Source of the DNA: a virus
IMG/VR virus record: IMGVR_UViG_3300008107_007821
Location: 1 to 64,000 of that record
Direction: 5' to 3' (one strand)
DNA: 64,000 bases
Shown: piece after piece, positions 60,424-64,000 of the stretch
How the letters are laid out: the number at the start of each line of letters is the position of its first letter
Numbering within the stretch: position 1 is the first letter of the stretch
Notes under the pieces: generated by a model
Told to the model about the DNA's origin: nothing
Seen by the model: the letters and a program-made list of their open reading frames with translations, nothing else
Database searches by the model: none
Made by a program: the position numbers and the translations under genes

Positions 60424-60976
60424 AGTACCAACACCCCTCCCTAGCAACAACATCAGTTAAACCATTATCAGAAACTGCTTTAATCACTGGGGGATAGTGG
60501 TAATCATGTCCAGATAAAACACCTCCTTTCTTTATTTTTTTTATCCAAAAATTAATATCCTCAAAGACATATTCATATTCATGATTACCATCAATAAAAA
60601 CAAAATCTAAAGAGTTATCTTCATATTGCTTAACTGCTTCCATAGAAGTTAACTTTATTGGATTTAGATATTCTTTTACTGGGTTTACATTATTCAAGAA
60701 AGTTTCATGCAAATTTTGACACATAGTTTCAAAATATTCACCTTCAGGTTTCCAATCTGGCCAAGGATCTATACAATCAAACTGTATAGACTTTCCTGAG
60801 TTTGCAATTTCTACTGCCATGTAAGCAGAAGACTTCCCTTTCCAAGATCCAATTTCAACAAAATGACTTCCTGAGGGAAATCTATTTACCATCTCAGAAT
60901 ATAATCTTGAATAAGAAAACCAATCTTCCCCAAATTGGGGTTGATCATAAATATGATTTATTTTTTTATTGTCCAT
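60410..60976 (-). CDS. Class I SAM methyltransferase (188 aa)
   Basis: Start [20 protein letters not shown] (ATG 60974-60976). SAM-binding motif [32 protein letters not shown], then [20 protein letters not shown] and [18 protein letters not shown] are the Methyltransf_24 pattern of sugar or LPS loci. The substrate is probably a sugar in this operon. It overlaps gmd by 11 nt and fcl by 14 nt. Confidence 0.88.
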   Translation of the reverse strand: MDNKKINHIYDQPQFGEDWFSYSRLYSEMVNRFPSGSHFVEIGSWKGKSSAYMAVEIANSGKSIQFDCIDPWPDWKPEGEYFETMCQNLHETFLNNVNPVKEYLNPIKLTSMEAVKQYEDNSLDFVFIDGNHEYEYVFEDINFWIKKIKKGGVLSGHDYHYPPVIKAVSDNGLTDVVAREGCWYYEVR

Positions 60977-61967
60977 GAATGCACATATCCTCAACTAATT
61001 GTTTAAATGAAATCTTAGGTTCCCAACCTAATTTTTCCTTTGCCTTAGTGGCATCACCTAATAAAGTCTCTACTTCAGCAGGTCTGAAATATTTAGGACT
61101 GACTCTAATGATCACATTACCACTATACTCATCAATGCCAACCTCATCTAGACCTTCACCTTCCCATCTAATTTTCATTCCAAAGTATGGTGCTGCTTCC
61201 TCTACAAACTCTCTGACTGAATACTGAACTCCAGTAGCAATCACAAAGTCATCTGGTTGATCTTGCTGAAGCATTAACCACATTGCTTCTACAAAGTCTT
61301 TGGCATGACCCCAATCCCTCTTTGCATTCAAGTTACCAAGATAAAGACAATCTTGAAGACCAACAGAGATTCTAGAAAGACCTACTGTAATCTTCCTAGT
61401 AACAAATGTCTCTCCCCTGCGAGGTGATTCATGATTAAAAAGAATCCCAGTGCAAGCATAAAGACCATATGATTCACGATAGTTTTTGGTAATCCAATAA
61501 CCATAGATCTTTGCAACACCATATGGGGACCTTGGATAAAATGGTGTGGTTTCCTTCTGAGGAGTTTCCTGAACCAATCCATAAAGTTCAGATGTTGATG
61601 CTTGGTAGATTTTAGTTTTCTTCTCCATCCCAAGAAGTCTAACTGCTTCTAGAACTCTCAAGGTTCCTAAAGCATCAACCTGTCCAGTATACTCAGGAAC
61701 TTCAAATGAAACTTTTACATGACTCTGAGCACCAAGATTATAAATCTCATCAGGTTGTACTTTCTGAATAACACTAATCAGATTAGTAGAATCAGTAAGA
61801 TCACCATAATGAAGATGTAATTTTTGATAAATGTGATCAATTCTATCAGTGTTGATTAAGGATGCTCTTCTAACAATTCCATGAACTTCATATCCTTTTT
61901 CCAAAAGAAGTTCTGCAAGGTAGGATCCATCCTGCCCAGTAATTCCAGTAATTAATGCAACTTTCAT
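60966..61967 (-). CDS. gmd: GDP-mannose 4,6-dehydratase (333 aa)
   Basis: SDR fold with [57 protein letters not shown], and [19 protein letters not shown] (catalytic Tyr and Lys). [20 protein letters not shown] is diagnostic for Gmd, and the length (333) is typical. It makes GDP-4-keto-6-deoxymannose, the shared precursor of GDP-fucose, GDP-rhamnose and GDP-colitose. First gene of the operon, with a sigma70 promoter 21 nt upstream of the ATG. Confidence 0.96.
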   Translation of the reverse strand: MKVALITGITGQDGSYLAELLLEKGYEVHGIVRRASLINTDRIDHIYQKLHLHYGDLTDSTNLISVIQKVQPDEIYNLGAQSHVKVSFEVPEYTGQVDALGTLRVLEAVRLLGMEKKTKIYQASTSELYGLVQETPQKETTPFYPRSPYGVAKIYGYWITKNYRESYGLYACTGILFNHESPRRGETFVTRKITVGLSRISVGLQDCLYLGNLNAKRDWGHAKDFVEAMWLMLQQDQPDDFVIATGVQYSVREFVEEAAPYFGMKIRWEGEGLDEVGIDEYSGNVIIRVSPKYFRPAEVETLLGDATKAKEKLGWEPKISFKQLVEDMCIHGQ

Positions 61968-61987
61968 ATATTAGAACATTTTTTACT

Positions 61988-62016
61988 ATTCTAATGATAT
62001 TCAGTCATTGTGTCAA
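61988..62016 (-). promoter_or_regulatory. Sigma70-type promoter of the GDP-sugar operon
   Basis: Minus strand TTGACA, 17-bp spacer, TAGAAT, starting 2 nt after the 3' end of the CAT tRNA and 21 nt before the gmd ATG. It probably drives the whole 51-62 kb operon. Confidence 0.75.
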
Positions 62017-62017
62017 G

Positions 62018-62090
62018 TGCTCCTTGTGAGGATCGAACTCACCTTTCTTGTCTTATGAGGACAGTGCTTTCACCAGAGAGCTAAAGGAGC
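62018..62090 (-). tRNA. tRNA with CAU anticodon (Met or Ile2)
   Basis: 73 nt: acceptor GCTCCTT/AAGGAGC, discriminator A, T-arm GTGAG-TTCGATC-CTCAC, anticodon loop CTCATAA. The anticodon stem and D-stem are weak (mismatches). CAU could read AUG, or AUA if the C is changed to lysidine. CCA not encoded. Confidence 0.85.
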
Positions 62091-62093
62091 AAG

Positions 62094-62165
62094 TAGGACT
62101 GCAGGGAATTGAACCCTGTTCACACCGTTATAAGCAGTGGGCTTTAACCAATAAGCAACAGTCCC
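62094..62165 (-). tRNA. tRNA-Ile(UAU)
   Basis: 72 nt: acceptor GGGACTG/CAGTCCT, D-stem GCTT/AAGC, anticodon stem CACTG/CGGTG with the loop CTTATAA, so the anticodon is UAU for AUA codons, and T-arm CAGGG-TTCAATT-CCCTG. It is 3 nt from the CAU tRNA and the two are probably processed from one transcript. Confidence 0.88.
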
Positions 62166-62171
62166 ATAAAA

Positions 62172-62360
62172 TCACGATCCTTCTTCGTGATCAGTATGAA
62201 TCCTCACTAATTCATCATCAGTAATAGATTCAATTTCTTTGTGAGGAAGAATTACTACATTTCCAGACTCACTTGTAATGATAAATGTTTCACCATTTTC
62301 TACTCTTGAGAAAAGTTCATCGAAGTTTTCTTCAAATTCCTCAACTGTAAAAGATTTCAT
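62172..62360 (-). CDS. Phd/YefM-like orphan antitoxin (62 aa)
   Basis: MKSFTVEEFEENFDELFSRV and ENGETFIITSESGNVVILPH are the N-terminal dimerisation part of the Phd/YefM antitoxin family. The C-terminal part is acidic (THDHEEGS-like: RIHTDHEEGS). No toxin gene adjoins it: the neighbours are tRNAs and tiny unknown genes. It may neutralise a host toxin or act as a transcription factor. It overlaps the tiny membrane gene upstream by ATGA. Confidence 0.75.
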   Translation of the reverse strand: MKSFTVEEFEENFDELFSRVENGETFIITSESGNVVILPHKEIESITDDELVRIHTDHEEGS

Positions 62361-62455
62361 TCTTTGTTTGATTGATTTCCTAAGAGCATGATACCTGTTA
62401 TGGGAACCATTGTCAAGAGAGTTGCTAGAAAAGAAACAAACAAATCATTTTCCAT
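62357..62455 (-). CDS. Tiny membrane protein (32 aa)
   Basis: ATG 62453-62455 to TGA 62357-62359, 32 residues: MENDLFVSFLATLLTMVPIT then GIMLLGNQSNKE; one transmembrane helix. A longer start at 62479 (40 aa) overlaps the upstream gene and is less likely. Coupled to the antitoxin gene by ATGA. No RBS of note. Function unknown. Confidence 0.55.
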   Translation of the reverse strand: MENDLFVSFLATLLTMVPITGIMLLGNQSNKE

Positions 62456-62459
62456 TAAA

Positions 62460-62618
62460 TTACTGATTAAATGTATCATGATTTAAAAATTTTTCTAATG
62501 GATCTTTACCAGTTTTAACAATTGCACATGCTCTCTTATAGAACATGTTATCTGTATTACCAGATTTTTCAAATGTTTCTTTTATTTTCAACCAATTACT
62601 AAAAGTATGATTGTCCAT
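62460..62618 (-). CDS. Small conserved-type cyanophage protein (52 aa)
   Basis: ATG 62616-62618 to TAA 62460-62462: MDNHTFSNWLKIKETFEKSG, then NTDNMFYKRACAIVKTGKDP and LEKFLNHDTFNQ. Helical. I recall this pattern from other cyanophage genomes without function. Confidence 0.68.
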   Translation of the reverse strand: MDNHTFSNWLKIKETFEKSGNTDNMFYKRACAIVKTGKDPLEKFLNHDTFNQ

Positions 62619-62683
62619 AAAATTTGTATCTTAGATTTACTATTTACAGATAGTAGTTTTAGATACAAATTTATGTGTTGATT

Positions 62684-62839
62684 TTAAAACTTGTCCAAAT
62701 GATCTTCCAGTCTATGCAATAGTTTTTCCATTTTTGGAATATCTGGTATTTCTAAATTTGAAACATACAGATATTCATCTAATGCAATAGTGAGTAGTTC
62801 TACATCACCCTTTGAAAGTTTTGGGGTTTCCCAAGTCAT
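62684..62839 (-). CDS. Small acidic protein (51 aa)
   Basis: ATG 62837-62839 to TAA 62684-62686: MTWETPKLSKGDVELLTIAL, then DEYLYVSNLEIPDIPKMEKL and LHRLEDHLDKF. Helical and acidic. It overlaps the end of the zinc-ribbon gene by 4 nt (ATGA). The 65-nt gap before the next gene holds nothing I can see. Confidence 0.65.
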   Translation of the reverse strand: MTWETPKLSKGDVELLTIALDEYLYVSNLEIPDIPKMEKLLHRLEDHLDKF

Positions 62840-63087
62840 TTAATATCAAACTCCAGTTTTCTAATTTTACGATGTTTTCTTGCTTCTTGCCAAGCAATAT
62901 CTTCCTTTGAAAGAACATTTTTTGATTCCTTCTTTACCATGTTACTGATTAACTCTACCTTTGTCAAGTCAATAGCAGTAATAGTTTCACCTTTAACTGT
63001 GGTTAAATTATCACAACCACAGCATTTAGATTTAGTAGGATGTGATATTAATTCTATGTTACAATTCTTGCATCTTATTTTTATCAT
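62836..63087 (-). CDS. Zinc-ribbon-like protein (83 aa)
   Basis: ATG 63085-63087 is chosen because the longer frame would run into the tRNA. Sequence: MIKIRCKNCNIELISHPTKS, KCCGCDNLTTVKGE, and a basic helical C-terminus (WQEARKHRKIRKLEFDIK). CxxC and CCGC give a plausible zinc ribbon. Function unknown; nucleic-acid binding is possible. Confidence 0.72.
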   Translation of the reverse strand: MIKIRCKNCNIELISHPTKSKCCGCDNLTTVKGETITAIDLTKVELISNMVKKESKNVLSKEDIAWQEARKHRKIRKLEFDIK

Positions 63088-63105
63088 TGTATGTACCTCA
63101 AATAA

Positions 63106-63176
63106 TGGCGGGTGAGGGAATTGAACCCTCTCCTGAAGCTTATGAGACTTCTGTGCTACCTTTACACTCACCCACG
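63106..63176 (-). tRNA. tRNA with CAU anticodon (second copy)
   Basis: 71 nt: acceptor CGTGGGT/ACCCGCC with a C1-C72 mismatch, D-stem GTGT/GCAC, anticodon stem GAAGT/GCTTC with loop CTCATAA (CAU), T-arm GAGGG-TTCAATT-CCCTC. The 1-72 mismatch recalls initiator tRNAs, but the three G-C pairs of initiator anticodon stems are absent. CCA not encoded. Confidence 0.82.
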
Positions 63177-63198
63177 GTAAGGAGGCAGGTGCCCCCAA

Positions 63199-63206
63199 TA
63201 TTTATA
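63199..63206 (-). promoter_or_regulatory. Late-type promoter box TATAAATA
   Basis: TATAAATA on the minus strand just after the pstS stop, 23 nt upstream of the CAU tRNA. It could drive the tRNA and the small genes to 62172. Confidence 0.5.
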
Positions 63207-63211
63207 CTAAT

Positions 63212-64000
63212 TTATTGCCCAATGCGACCAACAGCAATCCTTGCACGGTTCAGGATAGAACCAGACAGAGGAACATATCCAAGATCATCAGCAATAGATT
63301 GTGCTTTAGAACTCAGAGCATAGTTTAGAGCAGCACGAATATCATCTGCCTTAGCACCATTGCCAGTACGATATGCAAGAACCCAAGTCAAAGTAGAAAT
63401 AGGATATGCAGTTGCACCAGCAGGATTTGCATTTTCACCAGCAAGGTTTGCGTCCAGTTTGATGTTATTCAGAGCAGCAGCACCAGATGCAGCAGTAGGA
63501 AGAACAAACTTACCTGCTCGGTTTTGAATTGCTGCTGCTTGAATACGATTTGCTTTTACAAATCCAGTATTCACATAACCGATAGAACCAGGAGTCTGGC
63601 GAATTCGTCCAGAAACACCTTCATTACCTTTTGCACCAACACCAGTAGGCCATTTAACTGCCTTACCTACACCTGGACCCCAACCACCAAAGGCATCAAG
63701 AGAGTTAGTGAATGCATAAGTGGTTCCAGAACCATCAGAACGATACACAGGAGTAATGGGACCAGCAGCACATCCAAGTGCTTTCCAATCTCTAATACGA
63801 CCAGCAAAAATATCTACAGTTTGCTTTTGAGTAAGTCTCAGATTACATCCAGGCTTATTGTAAGCCACAGCAATCGTTCCACCCACCATAGGAATCTGAA
63901 CAACACCACGCTTCACTTTGGAGGCATCTGCTGCGGAGATTGGTTCGTCACTTGCTCCGAAGTCAACTGTGCCCGCAATGAATTGACGAACACCAGCACC
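63212..64000 (-). CDS. pstS: Phosphate-binding protein PstS, 5' part outside window
   Basis: The frame is open to the right edge, giving 262 residues of the C-terminal part. Phosphate-site segments are GTVDFGASDEPISAADASKV, YRSDGSGTTYAFTNSLDAFG, and GSIGYVNTGFV. In bacteria PstS is the periplasmic component of the high-affinity phosphate ABC transporter; cyanophages carry it to raise phosphate uptake during infection. The signal peptide and start lie outside. GC content is visibly higher than in most of the window. Confidence 0.93.
   Translation of the reverse strand, partial: GAGVRQFIAGTVDFGASDEPISAADASKVKRGVVQIPMVGGTIAVAYNKPGCNLRLTQKQTVDIFAGRIRDWKALGCAAGPITPVYRSDGSGTTYAFTNSLDAFGGWGPGVGKAVKWPTGVGAKGNEGVSGRIRQTPGSIGYVNTGFVKANRIQAAAIQNRAGKFVLPTAASGAAALNNIKLDANLAGENANPAGATAYPISTLTWVLAYRTGNGAKADDIRAALNYALSSKAQSIADDLGYVPLSGSILNRARIAVGRIGQ

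Noticed and set aside
62619-62683. Possible tiny gene in the gap
   Set aside because: No frame with start, stop and reasonable content was found.
63087-63198. N-terminal extension of the zinc-ribbon protein
   Set aside because: It runs through the CAU tRNA; the ATG at 63087 is more likely.

Overview
The window is a stretch of a T4-like cyanophage genome (a contractile-tailed phage of marine Synechococcus or Prochlorococcus). The evidence is the combination of T4-type virion and replication genes (gp26, gp27-like, gp5, gp4, gp48, gp53, gp32, gp59, gp33) with cyanophage auxiliary genes: psbA, plant-type ferredoxin, two hli genes, phoH, speD, thyX, glutaredoxin, pstS and four tRNAs. The DNA is AT-rich, genes are packed with 1-14 nt overlaps, and late-type ATAAATA boxes precede many virion genes. 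No host genus can be fixed from the sequence alone.

Layout. 1-16.5 kb (minus): tail-fibre and appendage genes, including two collagen-like fibre proteins (one cut by the left edge), an S74 self-processing chaperone tip and two very large beta-rich structural proteins. 16.6-17.4 kb (plus): a coiled-coil protein and a bidirectional terminator. 17.4-17.8 kb: tRNA-Leu(UAA) with a consensus sigma70 promoter, and a 57-aa protein. 17.8-28.1 kb (minus): a tail-hub operon (gp54-like, gp26 with a probable -1 frameshift extension, lysozyme-like and M23 hub proteins, gp27-like, gp5, a separate beta-helix spike, an S74 protein). 28.2-31.4 kb (plus): gp4, a conserved unknown, gp48, gp53. 31.4-36.2 kb (minus): gp32, a DUF1825-like protein, gp59, gp33, a RecB/MGME1-like nuclease, phoH, thyX and small genes. 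36.2-38.7 kb: small conserved genes, speD, glutaredoxin. 38.7-45.5 kb: first sugar module (GT2-methyltransferase fusion, UDP-galactopyranose mutase, two DUF6445/2OG-oxygenase-like paralogues, glycosyltransferases). 45.6-46.9 kb: psbA with a sigma70 promoter and a structured leader. 46.9-49.4 kb: small membrane proteins, GH24 endolysin, L,D-transpeptidase. 49.5-51.1 kb: redox/light operon (hli, 28-aa membrane peptide, ferredoxin, unknown, hli, peroxiredoxin). 51.1-62.0 kb: second sugar module, headed by gmd, a methyltransferase, fcl and a ColD-like 3-dehydratase, followed by nine glycan-related genes. 62.0-64 kb: three tRNAs, an orphan Phd-like antitoxin, tiny conserved genes and pstS (cut by the right edge).

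How it works together. The photosynthesis and redox genes plausibly keep electron flow and photoprotection going during infection; thyX and glutaredoxin supply deoxynucleotides; pstS (with phoH) relates to phosphate supply. The sugar modules should make GDP-L-fucose and/or GDP-colitose and UDP-galactofuranose and use them to build or remodel a surface glycan, either host LPS or virion appendages.

Most notable observations: a canonical U_UUU_UUC slippery heptamer at the end of gp26 that opens a 61-codon frame with no suitable start of its own; the ColD-type Lys-to-His substitution in the sugar operon; a perfect hairpin nested in the sigma70 promoter of the redox operon next to a palindromic late promoter; a gp32 terminator lying inside the gp53 coding sequence; and a tRNA-Ile with anticodon UAU.
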